A DNA stretch of 64,000 nt from contig NZ_CP007212.1 in the NCBI RefSeq assembly GCF_001411805.1, positions 3,534,001-3,598,000 on the forward strand, written 5' to 3'. Numbering within the stretch: the first letter of the stretch is position 1; each line of letters begins with the position of its first letter. The notes below the pieces were generated by a model. It did not search any database, was not told where the DNA came from, and saw nothing but the letters and a program-made list of their open reading frames with translations. The position numbers were made by a program, and so were the translations under genes. This document shows, one piece after another, positions 22,134 through 32,855 of this stretch. This DNA comes from Burkholderia plantarii (GTDB taxonomy: Bacteria > Pseudomonadota > Gammaproteobacteria > Burkholderiales > Burkholderiaceae).

Positions 22134-23327
22134 TCAGTCGAGCGGCACGCGCAGCAGCCGCGCGCAGTCGTGCGCGGCCTCGAGCGCCGCGTCGAGCGTC
22201 TCGGCGGTGAAGTTCACGTGGCCCATCTTGCGGCCCGCGCGCGCCTCTTCCTTACCGTACAGGTGCAGGTGCGCGGCCGGCATCGCGGCGACGCGTTCCC
22301 ACGGCGGCGTGACCGCCTCGCTCGCGCCGTCGGCGAACCAGATGTCGCCGAGCACGTTCAGCATCGCGGCCGGCGAATGCTGGCGCGGGTTGCCGAGCGG
22401 CAGCCGCGCCATCGCGCGCACCTGCTGCTCGAACTGGCTCGCCGAACAGGCATCGACCGTGTAGTGGCCGGAGTTGTGCGGGCGCGGCGCCATCTCGTTG
22501 GCGACCATGGTGCCGTCCTCGAGCACGAAGAATTCGACGCAGAGCACGCCGACATAGTCGAGCGAATCGGCGATCCGCACCGCCGCCTGCTGCGCGGCGG
22601 CGGCCAGCGCGGCGTCGGCGGCCGGCGCCGGCACCACCGTCAGCGACAGGATGCCGTGATGGTGCGTGTTCTGCGCGAGCGGGAACGCGGCCGAGCGGCC
22701 GTCGGCGCCGCGCGCGATCAGCGCCGACACCTCGTACTTGAGCGGCAGGCGCTTCTCCAGCACGCACGGCACGCCGCGCAGCGAGGCGAACGCGGCGCGC
22801 GCCTGCGCGGCCGTCGCCACACGCACCTGGCCCTTGCCGTCGTAGCCCAGGCGCGCCGTCTTCAGGATGCCGGGCAGCACGGCGTCGAGTTCGGCGTCGC
22901 CGAGCGCGGCCAGCGCATCGGCTGATTCGATCACGACGTGCGGCGCCACCGGCACGCCCGAGGCGGCGATGAAGCGCTTCTCGGCGATCCGGTCCTGGGC
23001 GATCGCCACGCAGCGGCCGGCCGGCGCGACGAACGTGGTACGGGCGAGGAAATCGAGGCTCGCGGCCGGCACGTTCTCGAATTCGGTCGACACGGCCGCG
23101 CACAGCGCGGCGAGTTCGGCGAGCGCGGCCTCGTCGTCGTAGGCCGCGCGCAGGTGGCGGTCGGCCACGGCGCCGGCGGGGCTCGTCGCGTCGGGATCGA
23201 GCACGGCGACGCGATAGCCCATGGCCTGCGCCGCGAAGCAGAACATGCGGCCGAGCTGGCCGCCGCCGACCATGCCGAGCCAGGCGCCGGGCAGGATCGG
23301 TGAAACCGGAGTGGAGTGTGCAGTCAT
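22134..23327 (-). CDS. purK: N5-carboxyaminoimidazole ribonucleotide synthase
   Basis: ATP-grasp ligase that carboxylates AIR with bicarbonate to N5-CAIR in purine synthesis. 397 residues from the ATG at 23325-23327 (a TTG four codons upstream is possible). It shows [16 protein letters not shown] at the N terminus, the central ATP-grasp segment ([12 protein letters not shown]) and the C-terminal [18 protein letters not shown] motif. It lies 66 bases after purE. PurK and PurE work in sequence. Confidence 0.97.
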   Translation of the reverse strand: MTAHSTPVSPILPGAWLGMVGGGQLGRMFCFAAQAMGYRVAVLDPDATSPAGAVADRHLRAAYDDEAALAELAALCAAVSTEFENVPAASLDFLARTTFVAPAGRCVAIAQDRIAEKRFIAASGVPVAPHVVIESADALAALGDAELDAVLPGILKTARLGYDGKGQVRVATAAQARAAFASLRGVPCVLEKRLPLKYEVSALIARGADGRSAAFPLAQNTHHHGILSLTVVPAPAADAALAAAAQQAAVRIADSLDYVGVLCVEFFVLEDGTMVANEMAPRPHNSGHYTVDACSASQFEQQVRAMARLPLGNPRQHSPAAMLNVLGDIWFADGASEAVTPPWERVAAMPAAHLHLYGKEEARAGRKMGHVNFTAETLDAALEAAHDCARLLRVPLD

Positions 23328-23393
23328 GTCAGTGATCAAGCGCGGCGGGCGTCGTCGGACGCGCCGCCGTGAGGACTTCGGGGGCCGCGCCGC

Positions 23394-23912
23394 TCACAGC
23401 GGCGGCAGCACCATCGCGTGCGCGGCTTCGTTCTGGCGCACGCGGAACGCGGCGAGCCGGTTCGCGTAATCGGCCGAGGTGCCGGCCAGCAGCGAGACGG
23501 CGAACAGCGCCGCGTTGGCCGCGCCCGCCTCGCCGATCGCGAAGGTGGCCACCGGCACGCCCTTGGGCATCTGCACGATCGAGTGCAGCGAATCGACGCC
23601 CTTCAGGTACTTGCTCGCCACCGGCACGCCGAGCACCGGCACCGTGGTCTTGGCGGCCAGCATGCCGGGCAGGTGCGCGGCGCCGCCCGCGCCGGCGATG
23701 ATCGCGCGCAGCCCGAGCTCGCGCGCGCGCTCGGCGTAGACGAACATCTCGTCGGGCATCCGGTGCGCGGACACGACCTTGGCCTCGTAGGGCACGTCGA
23801 ACTCCCGCAGGATCGCGACGGCATGCTTCATCACGTCCCAATCGGAACTGGAACCCATCAGCACGCCGACGAGCGGCGCGCTGTGCGTGTGGGCGGTCTG
23901 GACTTCACTCAT
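23394..23912 (-). CDS. purE: N5-carboxyaminoimidazole ribonucleotide mutase (class I PurE)
   Basis: Converts N5-CAIR to CAIR. 172 residues with the class I signatures: [14 protein letters not shown] at the N terminus, then [12 protein letters not shown] and [16 protein letters not shown]. The family works as an octamer in the cytoplasm. It follows purC by 39 bases and precedes purK, the normal Burkholderia order. Confidence 0.98.
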   Translation of the reverse strand: MSEVQTAHTHSAPLVGVLMGSSSDWDVMKHAVAILREFDVPYEAKVVSAHRMPDEMFVYAERARELGLRAIIAGAGGAAHLPGMLAAKTTVPVLGVPVASKYLKGVDSLHSIVQMPKGVPVATFAIGEAGAANAALFAVSLLAGTSADYANRLAAFRVRQNEAAHAMVLPPL

Positions 23913-23951
23913 GTACGGCGTTTCCTTCGTTATCCGCGGGGGCCGGCGCGC

Positions 23952-24842
<891 letters not shown>

Positions 24843-24875
24843 CGTCGTTTCGCAGAAAATGTGAGCCAAGCAAAA

Positions 24876-24913
24876 AGGGAAACGCCGTTCCCCGTCAACA
24901 GGCGGGAACGGCG
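24876..24913 (-). terminator. second (distal) terminator-like hairpin after fba
   Basis: Stem CGCCGTTCCC (24883-24892) / GGGAACGGCG (24904-24913), followed on the minus strand by TTTCCC and then TTTTT. It lies between fba and purC, 17 bases beyond the first hairpin. It might also act as a leader hairpin for purC. Confidence 0.6.
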
Positions 24914-24929
24914 GAAAGGCTTCCGGCCG

Positions 24930-24953
24930 AAAACCGCCCGGCGCACCGGGCGG
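24930..24953 (-). terminator. first intrinsic terminator after fba
   Basis: Stem CCGCCCGG / CCGGGCGG with loop CGCA (24934-24953), followed on the minus strand by TTTTC, 15 bases after the fba stop. Confidence 0.75.
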
Positions 24954-24967
24954 CCACGACATCTATG

Positions 24968-26032
24968 TTAGCGCACGAGCTGGGCCAGCTCGCCCGCCTT
25001 GTAGCGCTCGGCCATCTTGTCGAGCGCCACCGGCTTGATCTTCGCGGCCTGGCCTTCGCAGCCGAACGCGAGGTAGCGCGCCACGCAGACCTGCCGGGCG
25101 GCTTCGCGGGCCGGCTTCAGGTAGTCGCGCGGATCGAACTTCGACGGGTTCTCGAACAGGTAGCGACGGATCGCACCCGTGATCGCCAGGCGCAGGTCGG
25201 TATCGATGTTGATCTTGCGCACGCCGTGCTTGATGCCTTCCTGGATTTCCTCGACCGGCACGCCGTAGGTTTCCTTCATGTCGCCGCCGAACTCGCGGAT
25301 CTCGGCCAGCAGTTCCTGCGGCACCGACGACGAACCGTGCATCACCAGGTGCGTGTTCGGAATGCGCGCGTGGATCTCCTTGATCCGCTCGATCGACAGG
25401 ATATCGCCGGTCGGCTTCTTCGAGAACTTGTAGGCGCCGTGCGAGGTGCCAATCGCGATCGCCAGCGCGTCGCACTGCGTCTCCCTGACGAAGTCGGCCG
25501 CCTGCTCCGGGTCCGTCAGCAGCTGCTCGCGTGTCATCGTGCCGTCGGCGCCGTGACCGTCTTCCTTGTCGCCCTTCATGGTCTCGAGCGAGCCGAGCAC
25601 GCCGAGTTCGGCCTCGACCGTCACGCCGATCGCGTGCGCCATCTCGACGACCTTGCGCGACACGTCGACGTTGTATTCATACGACGCCACCGACTTGCCG
25701 TCGGCCTCCAGCGAGCCGTCCATCATCACGCTCGAGAAGCCGCTGCGGATCGCCGCGAGGCAGACCGCCGGCGACTGGCCGTGATCCTGGTGCATCACGA
25801 CCGGAATGTGCGGATACGACTCGACCGCCGATTCGATCAGATGGCGCAGGAACGCCTCGCCCGCGTACTTCCGGGCGCCGGCCGACGCCTGCATGATCAC
25901 GGGCGCGCCGACCTGGTCGGCCGCCGCCATGATCGCCTGCACCTGCTCCAGGTTGTTCACGTTGAATGCCGGCAGGCCATAGCCATGCTCTGCCGCGTGA
26001 TCCAGCAGTTGACGCATTGATACGAGAGGCAT
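24968..26032 (-). CDS. fba: class II fructose-1,6-bisphosphate aldolase
   Basis: Zinc-dependent aldolase for glycolysis and gluconeogenesis: fructose-1,6-bisphosphate to DHAP plus glyceraldehyde-3-phosphate. 354 residues, of the Calvin-cycle-like subtype found in beta-proteobacteria. Zn-ligand and active-site motifs: [11 protein letters not shown] near 80, [10 protein letters not shown] near 140, and [11 protein letters not shown] in the C-terminal half. It sits between pyk and purC with terminators on both sides, so it is probably its own transcript. Confidence 0.97.
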   Translation of the reverse strand: MPLVSMRQLLDHAAEHGYGLPAFNVNNLEQVQAIMAAADQVGAPVIMQASAGARKYAGEAFLRHLIESAVESYPHIPVVMHQDHGQSPAVCLAAIRSGFSSVMMDGSLEADGKSVASYEYNVDVSRKVVEMAHAIGVTVEAELGVLGSLETMKGDKEDGHGADGTMTREQLLTDPEQAADFVRETQCDALAIAIGTSHGAYKFSKKPTGDILSIERIKEIHARIPNTHLVMHGSSSVPQELLAEIREFGGDMKETYGVPVEEIQEGIKHGVRKINIDTDLRLAITGAIRRYLFENPSKFDPRDYLKPAREAARQVCVARYLAFGCEGQAAKIKPVALDKMAERYKAGELAQLVR

Positions 26033-26234
26033 TGTGGTACTCCGTCTAATGAAAACCGGTGCGCTTTGAGCGGCGGCGAAGCGCTCGCCCCGGACGAGAA
26101 CACGGGGCGGCGCGACGCGGCCGAGCGTCGAATGGGCGCCATTTTATCGCGAAGCTGCCGGGCCTCAGCCCCGATTGCCGCGCGATTCAGCAATTTGTTA
26201 CGAATTCCGTAACGGCTACCACGACAAAAGTACG

Positions 26235-26273
26235 AAAAAAGCCGCGCGGGGCTTTCGACCCCGCGCGGCTTTT
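26235..26273 (-). terminator. intrinsic terminator of pyk
   Basis: Stem GCCGCGCGGGG / CCCCGCGCGGC (26241-26269) with six A on the left and TTTT on the right. On the minus strand it ends in T6, 33 bases after the pyk stop. Confidence 0.95.
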
Positions 26274-26301
26274 CATGACCCGAAATACCGGGACGGATCG
26301 C

Positions 26302-27738
26302 TCAGAACGTTTCCCCGACCCGCACGATCTTCAGCGTGTTGGTGCCGCCCGCCTGGCCCATCGGCTCGCCGACGGTCAGCACCACCATGTCGCCGAGCGC
26401 CACGTAGCCCTGGCGCATCACGATCTCGATGGCGGCCTGCATCGCCGAATCGCGGTCGCTGTTGAAATCGACGTGCAGCGGCGTGACGTTGCGGAACAGC
26501 GCCATGGTGCGCTCGCTGCCCACCCGCGGCGTCAGCGCGAAGATCGGCACGTGCGTGTAGTGGCGCGACATCCAGAGCGCGGTCGAGCCCGACTCGGTCA
26601 GCGCGATGATCGCCTTGGCGCCGAGGTGGTAGGCCGTGAACAGCGCGCCCATCGCGATCGACTGGTCGATGCGCGTGAACGTGCGGTCGAGGAAGTCGCG
26701 GTCGAGCTCGACCTGCTCCGACTTCTCGGCCTCGACGCAGATCGCGGCCATGGTCTCGATCGTCACCACCGGATACTTGCCCGCGGCCGATTCGGCCGAC
26801 AGCATCACGGCGTCGGTGCCGTCGAGCACGGCGTTGGCGACGTCCGACACCTCGGCGCGCGTCGGCACCGGCGCGTGGATCATCGACTCCATCATCTGGG
26901 TGGCCGTGATCACCAGCTTGTTCGACTCGCGCGCCATGCGGATCATGCGCTTTTGCAGCGCCGGCACGGCCGCGTTGCCGACTTCCACGGCCAGGTCGCC
27001 GCGCGCCACCATGATGCCGTCCGAGGCGTCGAGGATGTCCTGCAGCGCCGGGATCGCCTCGGCGCGCTCGATCTTCGCGATCATCTTCGGCTTGATGCCG
27101 TAGGGCGCACCCGCGATGTTCGCGAGCTGGCGCGCCATTTCCATGTCGGTGGCGTTCTTCGGGAACGACACCGCCACCAGGTCCGCGCCGAGCGACATCG
27201 CCGTGCGGATGTCCTCCATGTCCTTCGCGGTCAGCGCCGGCGCCGACAGCCCGCCGCCCTGCCGGTTGATGCCCTTGTTGTTCGAGAGTTCGCCGCCCAC
27301 CTTGACGATGGTGTGGATCTCGTCGCCGAGCACGCGCTCGACGGTCAGCACGATCAGGCCGTCGTTGAGCAGCAGCACGTCGCCCGTCTTCAGATCGCGC
27401 GGCAGGTCCTTGTAGTCGAGGCCGACGCGCTCGTCGTTGCCGAGTTCGCAGGTGGCGTCGAGAATGAACGGCTGGCCCGGCGCGAGCGTGGTCTTGCCGT
27501 TCTCGAACTTGCCGACGCGGATCTTCGGACCCTGCAGGTCGGCCATGATCGCGATTTCCCGGCCGACCTTGCGCGCGGCCTCGCGGACCATCTCGGCGCG
27601 CTGGCGGTGGTCGTCGGCGGTGCCGTGCGAAAAGTTGAGCCGCACGACGTCGAGGCCCGCCTGAATCATCTGCAGCAGAATCTCGGGCGAACTGGAAGCC
27701 GGGCCAATCGTGGCGACTATCTTGGTGGCGCGAAGCAT
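26302..27738 (-). CDS. pyk: pyruvate kinase
   Basis: Transfers phosphate from phosphoenolpyruvate to ADP. 478 residues. Signatures: RATKIVATIGPASS at the N terminus, VRLNFSHGT, and the K+/Mg2+ active-site segment MIAKIERAEAI. LVITATQMMESMI and the C-terminal domain (GSTALWMSRH) are also present. The ATG at 27736-27738 gives the standard start; upstream open frame is non-coding in character. It is the second glycolytic gene of the pgk-pyk-fba order. Confidence 0.97.
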   Translation of the reverse strand: MLRATKIVATIGPASSSPEILLQMIQAGLDVVRLNFSHGTADDHRQRAEMVREAARKVGREIAIMADLQGPKIRVGKFENGKTTLAPGQPFILDATCELGNDERVGLDYKDLPRDLKTGDVLLLNDGLIVLTVERVLGDEIHTIVKVGGELSNNKGINRQGGGLSAPALTAKDMEDIRTAMSLGADLVAVSFPKNATDMEMARQLANIAGAPYGIKPKMIAKIERAEAIPALQDILDASDGIMVARGDLAVEVGNAAVPALQKRMIRMARESNKLVITATQMMESMIHAPVPTRAEVSDVANAVLDGTDAVMLSAESAAGKYPVVTIETMAAICVEAEKSEQVELDRDFLDRTFTRIDQSIAMGALFTAYHLGAKAIIALTESGSTALWMSRHYTHVPIFALTPRVGSERTMALFRNVTPLHVDFNSDRDSAMQAAIEIVMRQGYVALGDMVVLTVGEPMGQAGGTNTLKIVRVGETF

Positions 27739-27997
27739 GAAACTCCTCATGATGGTCTGGGTGGAGGAAGCGCTGGAGATACTGCTGCGAGAGTCGGAGC
27801 CGCCGGGCCCAGCGGCCGGTGCTCCGGTGCGCGCGCCGGCTTCGGCCGGCATCGCTTTGTTCTGGCTGTCCGTCATCATGCTGGCCGGGCGGTTGGCCGC
27901 GATGCGACCCGACCGCCCGCCGGTGCGCGAACCGGAGCGTGCCCGCGCCGCCCCCGCCGCCTTCCGGCGCGCTACCGCGCGACCTCGCGCCGCCATC

Positions 27998-29194
27998 TCA
28001 GGCGCCGCGCGTTTCCAGCACCTCCACCGCCGGCAGCGTCTTGCCCTCGAGGAACTCGAGGAACGCGCCGCCACCCGTGGAGATGTAGCTGACCTTGTCG
28101 TGAATGCCGTACTTGGCGATCGCGGCGAGCGTGTCGCCGCCGCCGGCGATCGAGAACGCCGGCGAATTCGCGATCGCCTCGGCGAGCGTCTTCGTGCCGT
28201 TGCCGAACTGGTCGAACTCGAACACGCCGACCGGGCCGTTCCAGACGATGGTGCCGGCCTTCTCGAGCTGGCCGGCGAGCGCCTTGGCCGTTTCCGGGCC
28301 GATGTCGAGGATCAGGTCGTCCGCCTCGATCTCGCCCACCTGCTTGACGGTGGCCTGCGCGGTGGCCGCGAATTCCTTGGCCGTGACGACGTCCGACGGG
28401 ATCGGCACCGACGCGCCGCGCTTGCGGGCCTCGTCGATGATCGCCTTGGCGTCGTCCACCAGGTCCGGCTCGGCCAGCGACTTGCCGATCGTGAGGCCGG
28501 CCGCGAGCATGAACGTGTTGGCGATGCCGCCGCCGACGATCAGCTGGTCGACCTTCTCGGCCAGCGACTTCAGGATGGTCAGCTTGGTCGACACCTTCGA
28601 GCCGGCGACGATCGCCACCAGCGGGCGCTTCGGATTGCCGAGCGCCTTGCCGAGCGCGTCGAGTTCGGCAGCAAGCAGCGGGCCCGCGCAGGCGATGCCG
28701 GCGTACTTCGCGATGCCGTGGGTGGTGGCCTCGGCGCGGTGCGCGGTGCCGAACGCGTCGTTGACGTAGATGTCGCAGAGCTTGGCCATTTTCCGGGCGA
28801 GCGCGTCGTCGTTCTTCTTCTCGCCCTTGTTGACGCGGCAGTTCTCGAGCAGCACGACGTCGCCCGGCGCCACCTGTACGCCGTTCTCGACCCAGTTCGC
28901 CACCAGCGGCACGTCGCGGCCGAGCAGCTCGGCCAGGCGCTTGGCCACCGGCGCGAGCGAATCCTCGGGCTTGAACTCGCCTTCCGTCGGACGGCCCAGG
29001 TGCGAGGTGACCATCACCGCCGCGCCCGCGTCGAGCGCCGCCTTGATCGCCGGCACCGACGCGCGCACGCGCGTGTCCTCGGTGATGTTGCCGTGGTCGT
29101 CCTGGGGCACGTTCAGATCGGCGCGGATGAACACGCGTTGGCCGGAGACTTTGCCTTCGGCGATCAGGTCGGTAAGGCGCTTTACTTGGCTCAT
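27998..29194 (-). CDS. pgk: phosphoglycerate kinase
   Basis: Reversible ATP-forming step from 1,3-bisphosphoglycerate. 398 residues. It has [25 protein letters not shown], the hinge region and the C-terminal nucleotide site with [14 protein letters not shown] and [16 protein letters not shown]. The start at 29192-29194 follows the family ([10 protein letters not shown]). 259 bases separate it from pyk. Confidence 0.98.
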   Translation of the reverse strand: MSQVKRLTDLIAEGKVSGQRVFIRADLNVPQDDHGNITEDTRVRASVPAIKAALDAGAAVMVTSHLGRPTEGEFKPEDSLAPVAKRLAELLGRDVPLVANWVENGVQVAPGDVVLLENCRVNKGEKKNDDALARKMAKLCDIYVNDAFGTAHRAEATTHGIAKYAGIACAGPLLAAELDALGKALGNPKRPLVAIVAGSKVSTKLTILKSLAEKVDQLIVGGGIANTFMLAAGLTIGKSLAEPDLVDDAKAIIDEARKRGASVPIPSDVVTAKEFAATAQATVKQVGEIEADDLILDIGPETAKALAGQLEKAGTIVWNGPVGVFEFDQFGNGTKTLAEAIANSPAFSIAGGGDTLAAIAKYGIHDKVSYISTGGGAFLEFLEGKTLPAVEVLETRGA

Positions 29195-29424
29195 GGGGCT
29201 GATTGAAGGTTGATGAGGAAGGCGGTGCTGAAACCTCGCGCGCGGGCTGCCGACGAGGGCGCCGGACGGCCGGGCTGGGCCGTGCGACACGTTCGAGGTT
29301 TCCGGAAAGGGCCATTCTAGCCGATCCGTCCTGCGGCCTGCCGCGCCGCGGGGCGAATTCCCCCTATTTGGCCGCGGTGCCGCGCTGCAGCGCTGCAGCA
29401 AGCCGCCGCGCGCGGTTTCAGGGG

Positions 29425-29748
29425 TCAAATAACCAGACGCAGGGCGGTAAACACCAGCATGCCGACCACGATCGTGCCGATCATGCTGCGCCGCCAGAGA
29501 AACCAGCCGAGGCCGGCAGCGGCCGCGTAGAAATCGTGGTTGGCGAGCGAGAACGAGATCCCGGCCGGCGTGTCGAGCACGTCCGGCAGCACCACCGCGA
29601 CGAGCGCCGCGGCCGGTGCGTAGCGCAGCGCGCGCTGGGCGCGTTCGGGCAGGATGGTGCGCTCGCCGCCGATCAGGAACAGCGCGCGGGTGAGCGCGGT
29701 GACGAGCGTCATGCCCGCGATCACCCACCAGACCGGGACGCCGCTCAT
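29425..29748 (-). CDS. azlD: AzlD-family small subunit of a branched-chain amino acid exporter
   Basis: 107-residue inner-membrane protein with about four helices (for example [20 protein letters not shown] and [19 protein letters not shown]). It pairs with AzlC to export branched-chain amino acids or analogues (AzlCD/BrnFE type). Its ATG overlaps the azlC stop by four bases, so the two are translationally coupled and likely made in fixed ratio. Confidence 0.9.
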   Translation of the reverse strand: MSGVPVWWVIAGMTLVTALTRALFLIGGERTILPERAQRALRYAPAAALVAVVLPDVLDTPAGISFSLANHDFYAAAAGLGWFLWRRSMIGTIVVGMLVFTALRLVI

Positions 29749-30539
29749 CGCCGGCCCCCGTCGCCGTCGCCGGCGGCCTCGGCCGGATCGACCGCGTCGC
29801 GGCTGCGCACCTCGGCGCGCAGCCGGCGCCAGTCCGCGCGCTCGACGAAGGTATCGGCCAGCGTGCCGGCCGCGAGCGCGGCGAACACCGCGAGCGGCAG
29901 CCCGAGCCGGTACGGCAGGTCGAGCGCCAGCAGGGCGACGACGCCGGCCACCGCCACCGCCGCGAGCGTCGAGCGGTTCGCCACCGCCGAGACCATGATC
30001 GGGATCAGCGCGAGCGTGCCGGCCAGGCCCAGCCCCCAGCTGTCGGGTACCACGCTCGCCAGCGCGATGCCGGCCAGCGACGAGGCCTGCCACGACACCC
30101 AGCTGAGCAGCGCCATGCCCCAGAAGTAGGCTTCCTTGCCCGGCACGTGGCCGGTCGCGAAGCCCTGCTTGATGAACAGCAGGTAGATCACGTCGCCGTT
30201 GAAATAGCCGATCAGGATCCGGCGCCACATCGGCAGGTAGGAGAAGTGCGGCGCGAGGCCGGCGCTGAAGATCACGAAGCGCAGGTTGACCATCGCGGCC
30301 GTCAGCAGGAGGGTCCAGAGCGGCAGCCTGGCCGCCATCAGCGGCAGCACCGCGAGCTGGGACGAGCCGCCGTAGACGAGCAGCGACATCCAGACCGCCT
30401 GCCCCGTCGTCATCACCGACTTGCTCATCGCGATACCGGTAACGAGACCCCACGACAGCATCGCGGTCAGCGTCGGCGCGTAGTCGCGCGACGCCTGGAA
30501 GAAGGCATAACGATCGGTGGCGGACAGGCGAGCGAGCAT
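29745..30539 (-). CDS. azlC: AzlC-family large subunit of a branched-chain amino acid exporter
   Basis: 264-residue polytopic membrane protein. It shows the AzlC pattern: [19 protein letters not shown], the [12 protein letters not shown] motif and [18 protein letters not shown]. It works with AzlD. The ATG at 30537-30539 (MLARLSATD) was chosen because the upstream extension is Arg/Ala-rich and untypical. The C-terminal ~30 residues are charged and Gly/Asp-rich, so cytoplasmic. Regulation is not visible. Confidence 0.9.
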   Translation of the reverse strand: MLARLSATDRYAFFQASRDYAPTLTAMLSWGLVTGIAMSKSVMTTGQAVWMSLLVYGGSSQLAVLPLMAARLPLWTLLLTAAMVNLRFVIFSAGLAPHFSYLPMWRRILIGYFNGDVIYLLFIKQGFATGHVPGKEAYFWGMALLSWVSWQASSLAGIALASVVPDSWGLGLAGTLALIPIMVSAVANRSTLAAVAVAGVVALLALDLPYRLGLPLAVFAALAAGTLADTFVERADWRRLRAEVRSRDAVDPAEAAGDGDGGRR

Positions 30540-30910
30540 GGGACGGCGCCGGGCGGCGCAAATGAGACGGGCAGGCGCGCGGACCGCGTTGTCTCCCGTT
30601 GTGCTTTTGTTGAACGACCGGGCGATTATAGCGCCGGACCGTGCCCGGGCGAACCGTTGCGGCGGCAAAAGACGCTAAAATGCCCGACCGGCGCGGCCCG
30701 GCTGCGCCCGACCCGACGCCGGGCACGCGCCGACCCGGGCGACGCGCGGCGGCCCCGCGAAACGGCGTGGTGTGACCGATCGGACAGCGGCATGCCGCGC
30801 GCGGGGTTTTTTCGCTATCGTGTCGGGCAGCGACGGCACGCCTGATCCGGCCCGTGATTCGCCGGGCGGCGCGCGCGCCGTTCCCCCTTTACCGCAACAA
30901 GAGACCGCCC
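30540..30910. other. 371-bp divergent intergenic region between azlC and the zinc-ribbon gene
   Basis: No gene is supported. A TAAAAT hexamer at 30675-30680 could be a -10 for a plus-strand promoter, but no good -35 at proper spacing was seen. A short GC-rich stretch ending in GGGGTTTTTTC near 30800-30811 resembles a weak terminator tail. Confidence 0.4.
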
Positions 30911-31105
30911 ATGAGTGAAATCAAGGAACGACCGCTCGTCGAACTGTCGGCGAAGGATCTGCCGGCGTACTGCCCGAACCCGGCGATGGCGCGCTGGAGC
31001 GCCCATCCGCGCGTGTTCATCGACGTCACGCACGGCGAGGCGCGCTGCCCCTACTGCGGCACGCGCTACAAGCTGCGCGACGGCGAGGTCGTCCACGGCC
31101 ACTGA
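30911..31105 (+). CDS. small zinc-ribbon protein (CHCC-type, NDUFS6-like)
   Basis: 64 residues. It carries one Cys in LPAYCPNP, a His in SAHPRVFID and a C-P-Y-C pair (EARCPYCGTRYKLRDG). This is the Cx(n)Hx(n)CxxC arrangement of the zf-CHCC family, whose mitochondrial member is the NDUFS6 subunit of complex I. Bacterial stand-alone versions are of unknown function. The ATG at 30911 gives MSEIKER. The gene is 153 bases upstream of waaF, in the same direction. Confidence 0.85.
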   Translation: MSEIKERPLVELSAKDLPAYCPNPAMARWSAHPRVFIDVTHGEARCPYCGTRYKLRDGEVVHGH

Positions 31106-31258
31106 CGGCCGACGGCCCCGGCGAGCCGGGCACGCCCCGCGGCCGCCCCGGTCGTCGAGGCGCGCGCCGCCCGGGCCGCGCCCCGTTTCGCTCCTCCCCG
31201 CAAACCCGAGCGCGGCGCCCCGGCGCCGCGTTTCATTACGACACCGGATATCGACCTG

Positions 31259-32299
31259 ATGCGTCGCGCGTTGGTAATCGCACCGAACTGGATCGGTGAC
31301 GCATTGATGGCGCAGCCGCTTTTCGCGCTGCTCAAGAAACTGCATCCGCGCCTGCAAATCGACGCGGTGGCGCCCGGCTGGGTCGCGCCAGTGCTCGAAC
31401 GGATGCCCGAGATCCACGCGGTCCACGCCACCGACCTGGCCCACGGCAAGCTGCAGATGCTGCGCCGCTGGCAGCTCGCGAGCGACCTGCGCGAGGTGGG
31501 CTACGACGCCGCCTACGTGCTGCCGAACTCGCTGAAGTCGGCGCTGATCCCGTGGCTCGCCGGCATCCCGCTGCGCATCGGCTACACCGGCGAGTCACGC
31601 TACGCGCTGCTCAACGTGCGCCACGCGAACCCGCCGAAGGCGCGCGACTCGCGCCCGCCGATGGTGCCGTTCTACGCCGCGCTCGCCTACAAGCCCGGCG
31701 CGCGACTCGACGAGAAGCTCCAGGCGCTGCCGATGCCGCGGCTCGATTCGGACCTCAACGAGGCCGCGCGCGTTTCGGCGCGCTTCCATCTCGACACGCG
31801 CAAGCCGCTGATCGTGTTCTGCCCCGGCGCCGAGTACGGCCCCGCCAAGCGCTGGCCGCCCGAGCATTTCGCGGCGCTCGCGCGGATTGTCGGCCAATCG
31901 TTCCCTTATACGCAGATCATCGCGCTCGGCTCGCCGAAGGACGCTCCGGCCGCCCAGGCGATCGCCGACCAGGCGCCCGGCGTGCGCAACCTGTGCGGCC
32001 AGACCTCGCTGACCGAGGCCTGCGCGCTGATCGCGCGCGCCAACGCGGTGGTCACCAACGATTCCGGGCTGATGCACGTGGCCGCCGCGCTGCGCCGGCC
32101 GCTCGTCGCGCTGTACGGCTCGACGGATCCGCGCCACACCCCGCCGCTGTCCGATCTGGCAAAGGTACAATGGCTGCATCTCGAATGCAGTCCCTGTTTC
32201 CAGCGAGAATGCCCGCTCGGCCATCTGAACTGCCTGCGCGAGCTGAGCCCGGAACAGGTATTCGCCGATCTGCGCGGGATGCTCGTCGGGCAGCGCTGA
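31259..32299 (+). CDS. waaF: ADP-heptose:LPS heptosyltransferase II
   Basis: GT9-family enzyme that adds the second heptose to the inner core of lipopolysaccharide at the cytoplasmic face of the inner membrane. 346 residues. It has the N-terminal ALVIAPNWIGDALMAQPLF signature, a conserved GAEYGPAKRWP segment for the sugar nucleotide, and the C-terminal VVTNDSGLMHVAAAL motif. The cysteine-containing LECSPCFQRECPLGHLNC segment near the C terminus is also typical of WaaF. No other core genes are adjacent. Confidence 0.96.
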   Translation: MRRALVIAPNWIGDALMAQPLFALLKKLHPRLQIDAVAPGWVAPVLERMPEIHAVHATDLAHGKLQMLRRWQLASDLREVGYDAAYVLPNSLKSALIPWLAGIPLRIGYTGESRYALLNVRHANPPKARDSRPPMVPFYAALAYKPGARLDEKLQALPMPRLDSDLNEAARVSARFHLDTRKPLIVFCPGAEYGPAKRWPPEHFAALARIVGQSFPYTQIIALGSPKDAPAAQAIADQAPGVRNLCGQTSLTEACALIARANAVVTNDSGLMHVAAALRRPLVALYGSTDPRHTPPLSDLAKVQWLHLECSPCFQRECPLGHLNCLRELSPEQVFADLRGMLVGQR

Positions 32300-32392
32300 C
32301 GGCCCCCGCGTCCGACCTTGACGCCATGACTGACGCTGGCGGCTTCGCGGCCGCTGCCCCGTAACAGCGCGCAAGCGCGAGAGACAAACCCG

Positions 32393-32839
32393 ATGCCACG
32401 TTTTGCCCGCCTCTTCGAAGCTGCCGCCGACACGCTGAACGCCTATTACCAGGCGGTCGCCGACGCGAACCTCGACGCCCTGATGGCCCTGTGGATCGAC
32501 GAGGATTTCGCGAGCTGCATCTGGTCCGACGGCGCGCATCTGCACGGCCTCGAGCAGATCCGCAGCGGTTTCGGGGAACACCTCTCGTCGCAGCCGGTGA
32601 CGATCGAGCCGCTCGACATCCGCGTCTACGACAGCCTCGGCACGGTGGTCTACACGGTGGCCGAGGCGCACCAGTACGCGGACCCGGCCGCCGAGCCGGA
32701 CATGGTGTTCGCGACCTACGTGATGATCCACGAGCGCGGCGAATGGCGGATCGCGCACATCCATGCGAGCCCGATCCCGGAGCAGGCGGCCACCCAGTTC
32801 GCCGCCAAGATCCGCCACGGCCAGGGCCCGCTGCACTGA
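32393..32839 (+). CDS. NTF2/SnoaL-like small protein
   Basis: 148 residues fitting the cone-shaped NTF2-like fold: an N-terminal helix (AADTLNAYYQAVADANLDALMALW), then D-E-D-F and beta strands ending in EWRIAHIHASP. Such proteins are either isomerases/hydrolases or ligand-binding subunits. The Asp/His pattern is compatible with a catalytic pocket, but no substrate can be named. It starts 93 bases after waaF, and the next gene starts 16 bases after its stop, so it is likely part of a short operon with the hydrolase that follows. Confidence 0.8.
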   Translation: MPRFARLFEAAADTLNAYYQAVADANLDALMALWIDEDFASCIWSDGAHLHGLEQIRSGFGEHLSSQPVTIEPLDIRVYDSLGTVVYTVAEAHQYADPAAEPDMVFATYVMIHERGEWRIAHIHASPIPEQAATQFAAKIRHGQGPLH

Positions 32840-32855
32840 GCGAGGCACCTGCGCG